From: CBDCWT01 sp965223305
GTDB taxonomy: Bacteria > Planctomycetota > Planctomycetia > Pirellulales > Pirellulaceae
Direction of reading: 5' to 3'
Length of the DNA stretch: 52,478 nt
NCBI GenBank assembly: GCA_965223305.1
Contig: CBDCWT010000015.1
Coordinates: 1 to 52,478, forward strand
Shown: positions 6,752 to 15,549 of the stretch, one piece after another
Position numbering within the stretch: position 1 is the first letter of the stretch
How the letters are laid out: each line of letters opens with the position of its first letter
Made by a program: the position numbers and the translations under genes
Notes under the pieces: generated by a model
Seen by the model: only the letters and a program-made list of their open reading frames with translations
The model's database searches: none
Told to the model about the DNA's origin: nothing

Positions 6752-8158
6752 CTACTCCTCGGCAACACAGTAGAGACGCTTGTTCGATCGCAAATACAAT
6801 CGCCCGTCGCTGATCGCCGGTGTTCCGCCGAATGACTCTCTCTCTTGGGTGACTTGGTTCACGGCCAGCTGCTCGAGCTTCTCGCCGAGCTTAAAGACGA
6901 ACGTCTCGCCGTTGCCTTTGAGGTAATAGAGCTTGCCATCGGCTACCACGGGTGAAGCGTAGTCGCCGCTACCGAATCCCCCTCGTCTACGACCTCGACC
7001 ACCACCACTGCCGCCACGACCTCTGTTGCCGCCCGGGCCGAAGTTGCCACGTCCCTCCCCGCCGGCGCCACGGCCTCCACCTCGTGCAGCCGACGCGCCC
7101 TCGAAGCGGGTCTGAGACACCCGGAGCCCCGACTGGATGTCGATGGCGCTGACGACATCGTTGCTGACCAGATACAATCGACCGTCGTAGAGAACCGGCG
7201 TGCCAAAGCGTGTCGTCTCCCGTCCCGTCCACACCACATGCGAATCAGTGACGTCGCCGTCACCCCCCGCGCGCACAGCGATGGAACCACCACCACGTCC
7301 CGCGATTGTATAGATGACACCGTCGCTGACGACGGCGCTGGACTGAGCCTGTTCTGCCTCATTAGCTTCGGCGAACCAGCGCAGCTTTCCCGAATCCGGA
7401 TCGAATGCCCATACCTCCCGCGGCACGTTCAGAACAAGTTCCATCTGGCCGCTGTCCAACTCCGCCAGCACCGGAGTTCCCCAGAAACCGTCCAATCCTG
7501 ACGCGGGCGCCTTCCATACTTCGTCGCCAGTCTCTTTGTCTAAAGCAAACACCGTTTGGCTCTCGGCCGAGGCAACCACGATCAGCAGGTTTTTGTAGAG
7601 AATAGGGCTAGATGCCGAACCCCACCGCCAAGGGTCCGACTCCGTACCAACGCTATGTTGCCATAGCTGTTCTCCGTCCATATCGAACGCCAATGTCCCT
7701 GTCTTACCGAAGAAGACGTAAACCTGCTCGCCATCTGACACCGGTGTGTGAGACGCGTAGCCATGTGATGGAACGCCGACTCCATCAAAGGGATCTTCTG
7801 GAAGTACAGCGTCTACGGTTCGGTTCCAGAGCTCCTCACCTGTTGCCGTGTCGAAACAGACTAGATGACGCTTGAGATCTTCCATCTCGCCGGGGGTGTC
7901 TCGATCCACTCCGTAGCCTGAGTAGCAGGTCACAAAAACACGCTGTCCGACGACGATCGGACTTGAGACACCAGGGCCTGGCAACTCAGCCGTCCATTTC
8001 AAGTTTTCTGAGCTGGTCCACTTGGTAGGAGCCGGGTTGTTGTCGGTACTGATGCCAGCGCCGTTGGGTCCGCGGAAGCGTGGCCAGCCATCGGCGGTTG
8101 CCGTTGACACGCTCAGTACGAAGACGACTACGACCAATCCTAGCCTGGCTAGTAACAT
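6752..8158 (-). CDS. Secreted PQQ-like beta-propeller protein with Arg/Gly-rich insert
   Basis: This 468-residue protein has a signal peptide (MLLARLGLVVVVFVLSVSTA) followed by WPRFRGPNGAGIS, the usual opening of planctomycete PQQ-repeat (BamB-like) proteins. Blade motifs include LVCFDTATGEELW, TLAFDMDGEQLW, FALDKETGDEVW, VWAFDPDSGKLRW and AIDIQSGLR. An Arg/Gly-rich low-complexity stretch interrupts the last blades, between about residues 350 and 400. No catalytic dehydrogenase residues were recognised, so a scaffolding or binding role outside the cytoplasm is likely. Its start codon overlaps the frame-corrected end of the upstream EF-hand gene, suggesting translational coupling. Confidence 0.88.
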   Translation of the reverse strand: MLLARLGLVVVVFVLSVSTATADGWPRFRGPNGAGISTDNNPAPTKWTSSENLKWTAELPGPGVSSPIVVGQRVFVTCYSGYGVDRDTPGEMEDLKRHLVCFDTATGEELWNRTVDAVLPEDPFDGVGVPSHGYASHTPVSDGEQVYVFFGKTGTLAFDMDGEQLWQHSVGTESDPWRWGSASSPILYKNLLIVVASAESQTVFALDKETGDEVWKAPASGLDGFWGTPVLAELDSGQMELVLNVPREVWAFDPDSGKLRWFAEANEAEQAQSSAVVSDGVIYTIAGRGGGSIAVRAGGDGDVTDSHVVWTGRETTRFGTPVLYDGRLYLVSNDVVSAIDIQSGLRVSQTRFEGASAARGGGRGAGGEGRGNFGPGGNRGRGGSGGGRGRRRGGFGSGDYASPVVADGKLYYLKGNGETFVFKLGEKLEQLAVNQVTQERESFGGTPAISDGRLYLRSNKRLYCVAEE

Positions 8159-8632
8159 GAATCTGTCCTTTCTTTGGGAATCAGCTGTGTTTGTGCGATA
8201 CCTGCCGACGATGGAGGCCAGCCGATCTCATTCCTCGACAACCTACCGTCCTTGTCTTCGTTTAGCTTCTGCAGCGCGGCCGCTGAAGCGTCGATTCTCG
8301 CGGGACGAGAGTATACCATCTCGGTCCGCGTTGAGCTCTGTCATGAGACGGGAACCTCCACTGTTCGCGCGAAGCCCACTCATTACCACGCCGCCGGAAG
8401 CCCCACCGGCTGCCGGCGAAGTGTGGGTCTGCGCGGACCTTTCTACTAGTTTGCGGCTGAAGTACGGGTGCTGGTCAAAAATGATTAAACCCACTGGAAA
8501 GACGGTGGTTTCACCAATTCTGAGTGCTTTCTTGATATTGGCCGCAGCGGTCGGCTGCTGACTGAACGTAAAGGTAGCGTGCAGGGGCCATCCGTGGTAT
8601 TCGTAGCGGCATGGTTCCAATTGTCCTTGCAC
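8149..8632 (-). pseudogene. EF-hand protein split by a frameshift
   Basis: Two halves of an EF-hand pair lie in different frames. The first frame reads ELNADRDGILSSRE; after an indel near 8310-8320 the second reads LNEDKDGRLSRNEI and ends at TAG 8149-8151, overlapping the propeller start. Both halves have DxDxDG loops spaced as in a calcium-binding pair, so this was one gene. The N-terminal part is poorly characterised and its start (GTG at 8632 at the latest) overlaps the divergent YbaK gene. Sequencing error and true decay cannot be separated here. A secreted calcium-binding partner of the propeller is the likely original role. Confidence 0.6.
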
Positions 8633-9096
8633 GTATTCGCCGGCTCCTGCGCGACTCGGGCGTGACTTTCAAAGAGCTTGAGCACGAGCCCACCTACACG
8701 TCAGAACAATCCGCGGCAGCGCGCGGCGAAGAGCTAAGCGTGGGCGCCAAGGCGTTGCTCGTCAAAGTCGACGCGGAGTTCAAGCTGTTTGTGCTGCCAG
8801 CTGATCGGAAGTTAGACTCGCGGCATGCGAGACGGCTGTTTGCAGCCAAGAAGATCCGCTTCGCCTCGGCCGACGAGTTGCAGCAGCTTACCGGGCTCAC
8901 TCCCGGTTCCGTGCCGCCCTTTGGGGAGCCGATACTGCCATTCGAGCTCTATGCCGACGAGGCCATTGGTCAAGATGTCGATCGAGTTGCATTCAACGCC
9001 GGTTCATTGACTCGCTCTATCATGATGGCAGCTGCCGATTGGTACACAGTCGCGCTGCCTCGTCGCCTGGTACTGTCGAAGGAGCCGTCAGCGTGA
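8611..9096 (+). CDS. YbaK/ProX-type aminoacyl-tRNA deacylase domain protein
   Basis: The 161-residue protein covers a single YbaK/EbsC domain: EHEPTYTSEQSAAARG, the GAKALLVK strand with the conserved lysine, FVLPADRKLD, and GLTPGSVPPFG. Such proteins hydrolyse mischarged aminoacyl-tRNA (Cys-tRNA-Pro, Ala-tRNA-Pro and others) in the cytoplasm. The length matches the family of free-standing deacylases. Substrate specificity cannot be told from the sequence. Its 5' end overlaps the divergent EF-hand remnant. Confidence 0.88.
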   Translation: MVPIVLARIRRLLRDSGVTFKELEHEPTYTSEQSAAARGEELSVGAKALLVKVDAEFKLFVLPADRKLDSRHARRLFAAKKIRFASADELQQLTGLTPGSVPPFGEPILPFELYADEAIGQDVDRVAFNAGSLTRSIMMAAADWYTVALPRRLVLSKEPSA

Positions 9097-9291
9097 GTCG
9101 GCTCTCGCTGGTGGTCATGCGCGACCTGTGGTGGCGAGCTTGGAACCACGGTGAAAGACATGATCTACGTATTGGCGATTGACTTTCCACCCGGTGTGCA
9201 ATACACATCGGGTGTTCGTTCGAGAGCGATTGGCGCCTGCGCCGTGACTGAATTCCCCAATTGAAGCGAGCCTGCTTGAGTGAGGAGCTTG

Positions 9292-9990
9292 ATGCAACAA
9301 ATACAAGAAGCCTGGGAACAACTCGAAAGCTCAGTGACGATCAGCGAGAACGTCTCTGTACTAACACTGAGCGTCTACCTAGTGCTCGCCGCAGCGCTCG
9401 CGTTGTACGTCAGGCTACTCTATCACAAATGTAGCGCCTCGCCGTCGGATACTGAGTCGTTTTCTCGCGTGTTTCCACTGCTGGCCTTGGTAACGACGGG
9501 CGTCATCGCCGTGGTGAAGTCGTCGTTGGCGTTGTCGCTGGGGCTTGTCGGTGCGCTGTCGATTGTGCGTTTCCGTGCCGCGATTAAGGATCCAGAAGAG
9601 CTCGTCTACCTGTTTCTCTGTATCGCCATCGGATTAGCCTTAGGCGCCGAGCAACCTTTACTAGCAGTTGCTCTGGTGGCGGTGGCGACCTGCTTTATCG
9701 TCGGTATGCATACCGCCGGCCACGGACAACGTCGACACCGCTTGCTGCTGACGATCAGCGGCGATTCGCAACGTCATTTCTCGAACGACAGTGCCGGGGT
9801 GATGAGCGTCGTGGGAACGATCGCGGGCAAGTACACTCTTCAGCGTTTCGACGTCGAGGGTGGTAGGGGACAGGTGCGGATCGTGTTAGCCGAGTCCAGC
9901 CCTCAAAAAACAGCGGAGCTGGTGGCGAAGCTGCGGGAAAGTCTACCCGAGTGCGATCTGTCGTACGTCAATCTGAACTCCAATATCTGA
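9292..9990 (+). CDS. DUF4956 membrane protein
   Basis: I chose the ATG at 9292, preceded by GAGGAG (9282-9287), over the GTG at 9280. The 232-residue protein has transmembrane helices starting with SVYLVLAAALALYVRLLY, a pair around PLLALVTTGVIAVV, and the family signature LALSLGLVGALSIVRFRAAI followed by KDPEELVYLFL. It ends in a soluble domain of about 80 residues. DUF4956 proteins commonly neighbour VTC-domain and CotH-like genes, as here. The function is not established; a role beside a polyphosphate polymerase-like enzyme or a transporter is possible. The stop is 13 bp before the VTC gene start. Confidence 0.85.
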   Translation: MQQIQEAWEQLESSVTISENVSVLTLSVYLVLAAALALYVRLLYHKCSASPSDTESFSRVFPLLALVTTGVIAVVKSSLALSLGLVGALSIVRFRAAIKDPEELVYLFLCIAIGLALGAEQPLLAVALVAVATCFIVGMHTAGHGQRRHRLLLTISGDSQRHFSNDSAGVMSVVGTIAGKYTLQRFDVEGGRGQVRIVLAESSPQKTAELVAKLRESLPECDLSYVNLNSNI

Positions 9991-10003
9991 TGAGGATGAC
10001 GCT

Positions 10004-10750
10004 TTGGGCTCGGAGCTGGCAAACGCCGAACAAGTTGGCTCGTTCCAGTTGATCGACTCGGGCGAACAGCGCCGTGATCTGACGGCGCGGCGGGAAATCA
10101 AATACCTCTTCCAACAAGCAGACGTAGGGAAGTTGCGGCGGTTATTGGAGGCGAATTGTCGTCGCTTGGTTCACAACGAGCCAGTGTCATCCGTACGTAG
10201 CATCTACTTCGACGATGCTCGCTTGTCGGCTTGCCAAGCAAATCTCGACGGGGTGGGGGGGCGGCGAAAACTGCGGCTGCGCTGGTACGACTCCCTGCGA
10301 CCGGGCACCGATTTCTTCTTGGAAATAAAATGGCGCGACAACCGAGTTACTGGGAAACACCGACTGCAGCTCAGATCCAGCACCCCGCTGACGGATCTCC
10401 CATATAGGCAAATTCGGCGCGGGCTTGAGGCGGCTGCGCCCGAGCACCTGGTACGCGATCTGGTGAAGTACAGCGAACCGATCGTGATCGTGCAGTACAA
10501 CCGCGAACACTTCGCCAGCGATGACGGGCTGCGGATCACTTTGGACTACGATCTCACTTATTACGACCAAACCGGCAGAAGTTCGATCTCAACAGTTTTT
10601 CCGAGACGGCTTGAACAGTGGGTTGTCTTGGAAGGAAAGACGCCTACCGGCCGCGAGAGTGAATTGCGGCAGTGGCTTCATCCATTTTCCCCCCGGGTCG
10701 GTCGTTGCTCGAAGTACGTGCAGGGGTGCCACCAACTTGGGCTCATCTGA
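10004..10750 (+). CDS. VTC-domain (polyphosphate polymerase-like) protein
   Basis: A TTG start with GAGGA upstream (9992-9996) gives 248 residues. The VTC tunnel-domain pattern is clear: RREIKYLFQ near the N-terminus, SSVRSIYFDD, a run of basic strand residues (RRKLRLRWYD), FFLEIKWRD, PIVIVQYNREHF, LRITLDYDLTYYD, VVLEGKTP and a final SKYVQGC. In yeast Vtc4 this fold makes polyphosphate from ATP using basic and acidic residues of these strands. The bacterial homologues next to DUF4956 and CotH are not well characterised. The gene is convergent with cotH (12 bp between stops). Confidence 0.85.
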   Translation: MGSELANAEQVGSFQLIDSGEQRRDLTARREIKYLFQQADVGKLRRLLEANCRRLVHNEPVSSVRSIYFDDARLSACQANLDGVGGRRKLRLRWYDSLRPGTDFFLEIKWRDNRVTGKHRLQLRSSTPLTDLPYRQIRRGLEAAAPEHLVRDLVKYSEPIVIVQYNREHFASDDGLRITLDYDLTYYDQTGRSSISTVFPRRLEQWVVLEGKTPTGRESELRQWLHPFSPRVGRCSKYVQGCHQLGLI

Positions 10751-10762
10751 TCGGCTGCGAGC

Positions 10763-12448
10763 TCAACGGATCTCGGCTGTCAGCGTGCCTGACACGTGTT
10801 GGCCAGCCACGGTGCTCGCCCGCTCTAGCCTCAGTGTTCCCGATAGGAAGCCCCGTAGTTTCAAAGTTGGTCGCGGTGAAGCGACGTCGATTTCGATGAT
10901 GTCACCCATCACCGAATGCGAGTCGATGGCTAACTCGGCGCCGGGTGCGAATAGCTCTGGATCCACAATGAGCGAGACTCCAAACAAGTGGCCCTGCTTG
11001 GTGGTGATACCTCCCACAACGATTTGTGGAGAGCCGTAGCGAAACTGCCCGTCGAACGGACTGGCCATTGCACCCACGTTGGTAAGCTGAGGTATTTCTT
11101 CGTCCCACGTCAACTCGAACTCGGCCGTGCTACCGGTGAACGCCTGTCGCAGGTCGCCCTGCGCCGCTGACCATTTCGCACTAAATGTGGCAGAGACTTT
11201 TCCTCTCGGCTCGCGCGGGCCCACGATCGGGTCGGACTCGGGCGGAAAATCCCACGTCGTTGCCGGTTGCCGTAACTCGGCTTCCAGGATGCTGCGGCGG
11301 TACTTAATGAACTGTCGTACTTTCTCGACCGTGGATGCGTATGCAGGGGCCGGTGACTGATGGGTCGTAACGATCGCATGGAGTCGAGCGACCAGGTCGA
11401 GCAGCTCGTTTTCATTCCAAACGTCTTTTAGCAATTCCGCCAGTACTTCTCTATAACGCCGACGTGTATCTGGATGGTTGTAGAGCCGCCGTGAAAGATG
11501 GCCGATCGCCCGGACCGATGCAGGGGGAGTGAACCGCAGTGAGGTGTTAGGATCACCCCAAGTCGAGTCGGTACCCCACGGAACAAAGTGGAATCTCCCG
11601 GACACTGGATCGTTGTAGATGTAGAAGTTCTGCAGGTTCTCGGAATAGCCGTCCCAATGTCCGATCAAGCACTCCATCGCCCAGAACCGCGTGAAGGCCT
11701 CCAAGTCGACGACCTGGGCCACGGCGTCGATCAGCTTCCCATCGTCGAGTTCTAGCGCTTGAACGACACGGTCTATGTCACTCCGATCAGCCTCTTGATC
11801 ATTTGTCTTCCTTTCAAACGAATCTGTCCAACCAGGTCGGAAGTCGCTTCGGTGCCCTTCATAGAGGTTGCCCTCATCGTCTGCGAAGTGTCGTCTTATG
11901 AACGGTTTCTTGATTGGCTCTACGTTAGAGTAAAGGCCCTTGTACTCACCGTTTACCGAGACAGCTGCGTAGTTGCACCGAGGAGCGGGGACACCTGCCT
12001 TTCGGAAGAGGTAGTAAGACAGCACTTGATGCATGCACGAGGGATCCTGTTGGTTGTTGTTTAGGGTGAGGCGCTTCATCCCGAACAACTCGAGGCCCTG
12101 GACGTATTCTTCAAAGTCAATCTTCAGAGACGGTCTCTGAGTTGAATCGGATCCGATAAACCCCTTCTTGCGAACTCCCACGGGACCTAGTCTTGTGCCG
12201 TCGATCGTGACAAACGCTTTGAAGTAGGTGTATGCCCGAGGTTCATCCTGGGCAGTGAACGCAGCCTGCAGATCTGGATGCTGTCGCCTCAGCGAGTTCC
12301 AGTCGTCCACGGGAATCTCGATCTGTACGTCCAGTACATGGTCGAGGTCGAAGAGCCGATCGTTAGGGTCCACCTTGATGTAATAGTTGACAACTAGAAC
12401 CAAGGATGCGATCGACAACGTGAGCAAAGTGAGCCAAAGATGTCTCAC
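10763..12448 (-). CDS. CotH kinase-family protein
   Basis: The 561-residue protein starts with one membrane-anchor or signal helix (LWLTLLTLSIASLVLVVNYY) and carries a CotH domain: VQIEIPVDDWNSLR, GVRKKGFIGS, LTLNNNQQDPSCMHQVLSYY, GEYKGLYSNVEPIKK, and FYIYNDPVSGRFHFVPWGTD. Bacterial spore-coat CotH is an atypical secreted protein kinase; planctomycete homologues are extracytoplasmic and of unknown substrate. The C-terminal 150 residues are beta-rich and may bind a surface ligand. Placement opposite DUF4956-VTC repeats an association seen in many bacteria. Confidence 0.86.
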   Translation of the reverse strand: MRHLWLTLLTLSIASLVLVVNYYIKVDPNDRLFDLDHVLDVQIEIPVDDWNSLRRQHPDLQAAFTAQDEPRAYTYFKAFVTIDGTRLGPVGVRKKGFIGSDSTQRPSLKIDFEEYVQGLELFGMKRLTLNNNQQDPSCMHQVLSYYLFRKAGVPAPRCNYAAVSVNGEYKGLYSNVEPIKKPFIRRHFADDEGNLYEGHRSDFRPGWTDSFERKTNDQEADRSDIDRVVQALELDDGKLIDAVAQVVDLEAFTRFWAMECLIGHWDGYSENLQNFYIYNDPVSGRFHFVPWGTDSTWGDPNTSLRFTPPASVRAIGHLSRRLYNHPDTRRRYREVLAELLKDVWNENELLDLVARLHAIVTTHQSPAPAYASTVEKVRQFIKYRRSILEAELRQPATTWDFPPESDPIVGPREPRGKVSATFSAKWSAAQGDLRQAFTGSTAEFELTWDEEIPQLTNVGAMASPFDGQFRYGSPQIVVGGITTKQGHLFGVSLIVDPELFAPGAELAIDSHSVMGDIIEIDVASPRPTLKLRGFLSGTLRLERASTVAGQHVSGTLTAEIR

Positions 12449-12557
12449 CGGGCATTCCTCTCGGAGGGCTAACGCAGTGCCCCGCGACTCGAGTGATGTA
12501 GCAGAATGCCCCTATTCTAGTCGGTCGAGATGCACGTCCACAGTGCACCAGTACTGC

Positions 12558-13073
12558 TCATGGATCATTTGGCCTTGCCGTAGGTAACCACATGATCACA
12601 GCGATCCCGATCACCGCAAGCAGAACGACCACCGAGCTGGTTAACATAGAGTAGCCGGCGAAGAATATTGTCAGCGAGACCACGATGACGACGATGACGA
12701 TGGCTTTGACTCGGACATCGCTCCGCACTCCCCCATGCACCTGCCAATCAACCAAGATAGGACCTAGTAATCGAGAACGAAGAAGTGCTGCATTCAATCG
12801 TGGTGAGGATCTTACAAGGAAAAAACTGGAGAGGAGGAGAAACGGCGTGGCCGGTAATACGGGCAACAGTGCACCCAGTGCTCCGAGCACAAAGAACACT
12901 CCGCCCAAGGTGAGGAAACCCAACTTCTTCCAACCACGTACTAGCGGTCTATGCTGGGTCTGATCGGATGTGGAGTCAGAGGCTTGGGCGCCAGGGGAGG
13001 GCCGCATCGTAGGTCTGTGATCTGTTTGCTGGCTCACGGCTCTTCTCCACTGCTTGCCGCGTGGGAGCGGCAC
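12558..13073 (-). CDS. DUF454 (YbaN-like) inner-membrane protein
   Basis: The family core begins GWKKLGFLTLGGVFFVLGAL, continues GALLPVLPATPFLLLSSFF and VRSSPRLNAALLRSRLLGP, and ends with two more hydrophobic helices. The annotated start gives 171 residues with a 45-residue hydrophilic lead; a second ATG at 13007 is as likely and matches the usual YbaN length better. The function is unknown. It is isolated, with an inverted repeat upstream at 13193-13260. Confidence 0.82.
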   Translation of the reverse strand: MPLPRGKQWRRAVSQQTDHRPTMRPSPGAQASDSTSDQTQHRPLVRGWKKLGFLTLGGVFFVLGALGALLPVLPATPFLLLSSFFLVRSSPRLNAALLRSRLLGPILVDWQVHGGVRSDVRVKAIVIVVIVVSLTIFFAGYSMLTSSVVVLLAVIGIAVIMWLPTARPNDP

Positions 13074-13192
13074 CTTTCTCAGTTTATGTGGGTGGAGCGG
13101 CGAATTTGACCGTCACACGGAACGTCAGTCTTGAGGCTGCGCTTTTCGCAACGGGGGCAGGTGCGGGCAAGCGAATTCGCCGGGTATTTCGT

Positions 13193-13260
13193 AACCCGAA
13201 GCGTCAGCGAGGGAGGTTGATGTACCATCGCAAGTTGTTCCCTCACTTACGCTTCGGGTT
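13193..13260. repeat. Long inverted repeat, AACCCGAAGCGTCAGCGAGGGA type
   Basis: AACCCGAAGCGTCAGCGAGG (13193 onward) and its complement ending ACGCTTCGGGTT at 13260 form 22-bp arms with two mismatches around a 24-nt loop. The stretch 13074-13390 holds this element and no gene I can support. It may be a REP element or a bidirectional transcript end. Confidence 0.7.
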
Positions 13261-13390
13261 TCGATTGAGGTAAAGGTGCAACCTCAAAACTGACGCTTTC
13301 GGGTTATGATTGAGCCAAACCGGAGGCCCGTTTCTTACCAAATGTGGCTTGCTCTCGACTCGATTGCAAACTGCTCGCCCCCGGTTCGAC

Positions 13391-14164
13391 TCAGATTGGC
13401 CGTTTCCGCGACGTCGATTCCGCTGCAAAAATCGTTCTTCCCCCGTCGACGGGCAGGCAAACGCCGGTCACGAACTTGTTGTGGATGAAGAAATCGACAG
13501 CGCTTGCGACACTCTCCGGGCAGTTCGCGTGTTTGGTGAGCGTCGACTGAACTAGAGCCTGACGCTCGGCATCACCCGCGTCCGGCGGAAACATGACAGG
13601 GCCCGGATGAATGCAATTCACCCTTACATGTGAGTTACGATGTCCCAGTTCAACGGCCAGCGTTCTGGTCAGCGTTGGTATCGCGCCTTTGGAAATGAAA
13701 TAGGCTGTGTGCTCGAGATACGGTCGCTCAATTGCCCAGTCGCCGATGGTCACGATTGCACCGCCCTCCTCCTGCTGACACATCGCCAGCCCTGCGCGGC
13801 GAGCACAATAGAAGGTTCCCAAAGTGTTGACTTGGAAGTTCTTCAGCAGGACATCGCCGCTGATTTGCTCGAGTGGTACTGCCTCCCATACCGACGCCGT
13901 TGTGATGAGCGCATCGAGTCGCCCAAACCGGCTCAGCAATTGAGCAACCATGTCGTCCACGTCTGATTCGACGGTGATGTCGGCACGGTACGCTTCACAG
14001 TCGCTACCCATCTGCCTCAGTTCCGCGACGGTCTCGCCCGCAGCCTCTGCCGACGAGTGATAGTGCAGCGCGATGGCGTAGCCTTGCTTGGCCAGGTGGC
14101 GGGCGACGATGTTGCCGACGCGCCGCCGGCCGCTGCCTGTAATCAATGCTACTTGTTTTTGCAT
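13391..14164 (-). CDS. Short-chain dehydrogenase, pteridine-reductase-like
   Basis: The 257-residue Rossmann protein has VALITGSGRRRVG at the N-terminus (an arginine-rich cofactor loop suggesting NADPH), NTLGTFYCARRAG, the YFISKG catalytic Tyr-Lys pair, VNCIHPGPVMFPP and a C-terminal VTGVCLPVDGG. The classical catalytic serine position reads IVTIGDWA, with Asp instead of Ser. That substitution and the TGSGRRR loop are typical of pteridine reductase PTR1/FolM-like enzymes, so dihydropterin reduction is more likely than FabG activity. Divergent from the AsmA-like gene. Confidence 0.82.
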   Translation of the reverse strand: MQKQVALITGSGRRRVGNIVARHLAKQGYAIALHYHSSAEAAGETVAELRQMGSDCEAYRADITVESDVDDMVAQLLSRFGRLDALITTASVWEAVPLEQISGDVLLKNFQVNTLGTFYCARRAGLAMCQQEEGGAIVTIGDWAIERPYLEHTAYFISKGAIPTLTRTLAVELGHRNSHVRVNCIHPGPVMFPPDAGDAERQALVQSTLTKHANCPESVASAVDFFIHNKFVTGVCLPVDGGRTIFAAESTSRKRPI

Positions 14165-14325
14165 CGCCAGTCCCCATATCTGTCAAACAGCCCTGGTTTG
14201 CGGTGGGTAGAGTCTGGTGATCGATTCGCGGCTTGCCGTGAAGCCCGCCGCATTCTACAACGTGATGATGCCTGTTCGCTCTCGCAGTCTTGCAGCGACT
14301 TCGCAGAACCTTGCTGGAGCCTTCC

Positions 14326-15531
14326 ATGTCCGAGCCACCACCCAAATCGCAGCCGATACTCCGCCGAAAATCGGTCCGAGTGCTGCTCGCCGGGTTGTTT
14401 TTTGTGATCTTGCTCCTTCTGATTGCGCCAACAATCGTAGCACGCACTCCGCTTTGCAACATCCTGGTAAACCGTTTGCTGGCTAAAAAGGAGATGCACG
14501 GCTCGATCGGCGCGGTAGCCCTTGGTTGGGTGAGCCCGCTGAGCGCCCGCGACATCGCGGTGGCCAGGAACGACGGCCGCTTGAGTATCCACGTCGGACG
14601 GATTGATCTGCCGCGTTCGTTGTGGCAAACGTGGCGCAGCCTGCCTGAAATGGGCACGTCTGTCATCCGTGCTCCCGCGATCGACTTACACATCAACAGC
14701 TTGCCTCCCCATTTGCCGCCCGTAGACGCGGTTGCATCAAAAGAAGACAAGGATCTGGCGATCACTGCGACGACTGTGATCGAGGATGGCTCGCTACGAC
14801 TCTACGCGGACGATGCGGACGCTCCGCTGCTGGCGATCGATCATGTTGATCTGACGGCGGCGATTCGCTCCACACCAGAAGGCCGCTGCCTGGAGGTTGA
14901 ACCGGTCCAGCTGCTGGACAACCAGGAGCTCACCGTAGAGCTCTTCGATCAGGGGCTTCAGTTGGTGGCACCGTTGCTAGCGAATACTACTGACGTGAGG
15001 GGCCGGGCGTCGTTGAGGATCGATCGCTGCCGAGTGCCGGTTGACCGCGCCGACCAGGACGAGGGCCGGACGTCCGCCGAAGTTCAAGGGGAATTTCAGG
15101 TTCATCAGATGACTGCCAGTTTGAAGGACACGACGATCCTAGCTGCCGCGGTCAAGATCGCACGGTCGTTCGACCTGGACCTGCCCCATTCGCTGCAGCT
15201 AGTGGACAACACGACCGTGAGGTTCCACTTGCAAGAGAGTCGCGTGTTTCACGAAGGACTGGCGTTCTTGGTACCAGAGCTTTCCAGGGAGTTGGTCTGG
15301 CGAACCCGAGGCTCGGTCGGACTCGACGAGTCACTGGATCTGGAAGTAGCCATTTCCCTCCCGAGCCGGCCGTTGAGCGAAAGGCCATTGTTGGCGGTGC
15401 TGGCATCTCGGCCGATTCGGTTTCGAGTCGGAGGAACGGTCGACAACCCCGAGCTGCGCCCCGAAGGCGATTGGCTGCGTGGGTTCGGACTGAATGTGTT
15501 GGAAAGGCTCAGACAGCGCCGGCGTAACTAA
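14326..15531 (+). CDS. AsmA/TAM-like membrane-anchored protein
   Basis: The ATG at 14326 (MSEPPPKSQP) starts a 401-residue protein; the longer frame lacks support. A single N-terminal membrane helix (LLAGLFFVILLLLIAPTIVA) is followed by beta-rich repeats with NILVNRLLAKKEMHGSIG and VALGWVSPLSARDIAV, which match the N-terminal module of AsmA-like/TamB-like proteins. Later strands end in FRVGGTVDNPELRPEG, the usual AsmA-family end. Such proteins bridge inner and outer membranes and move phospholipids. This would fit a diderm planctomycete envelope together with lpxB in the same window. Confidence 0.65.
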   Translation: MSEPPPKSQPILRRKSVRVLLAGLFFVILLLLIAPTIVARTPLCNILVNRLLAKKEMHGSIGAVALGWVSPLSARDIAVARNDGRLSIHVGRIDLPRSLWQTWRSLPEMGTSVIRAPAIDLHINSLPPHLPPVDAVASKEDKDLAITATTVIEDGSLRLYADDADAPLLAIDHVDLTAAIRSTPEGRCLEVEPVQLLDNQELTVELFDQGLQLVAPLLANTTDVRGRASLRIDRCRVPVDRADQDEGRTSAEVQGEFQVHQMTASLKDTTILAAAVKIARSFDLDLPHSLQLVDNTTVRFHLQESRVFHEGLAFLVPELSRELVWRTRGSVGLDESLDLEVAISLPSRPLSERPLLAVLASRPIRFRVGGTVDNPELRPEGDWLRGFGLNVLERLRQRRRN

Positions 15532-15549
15532 GAAGCGCAGCGGGACGCC

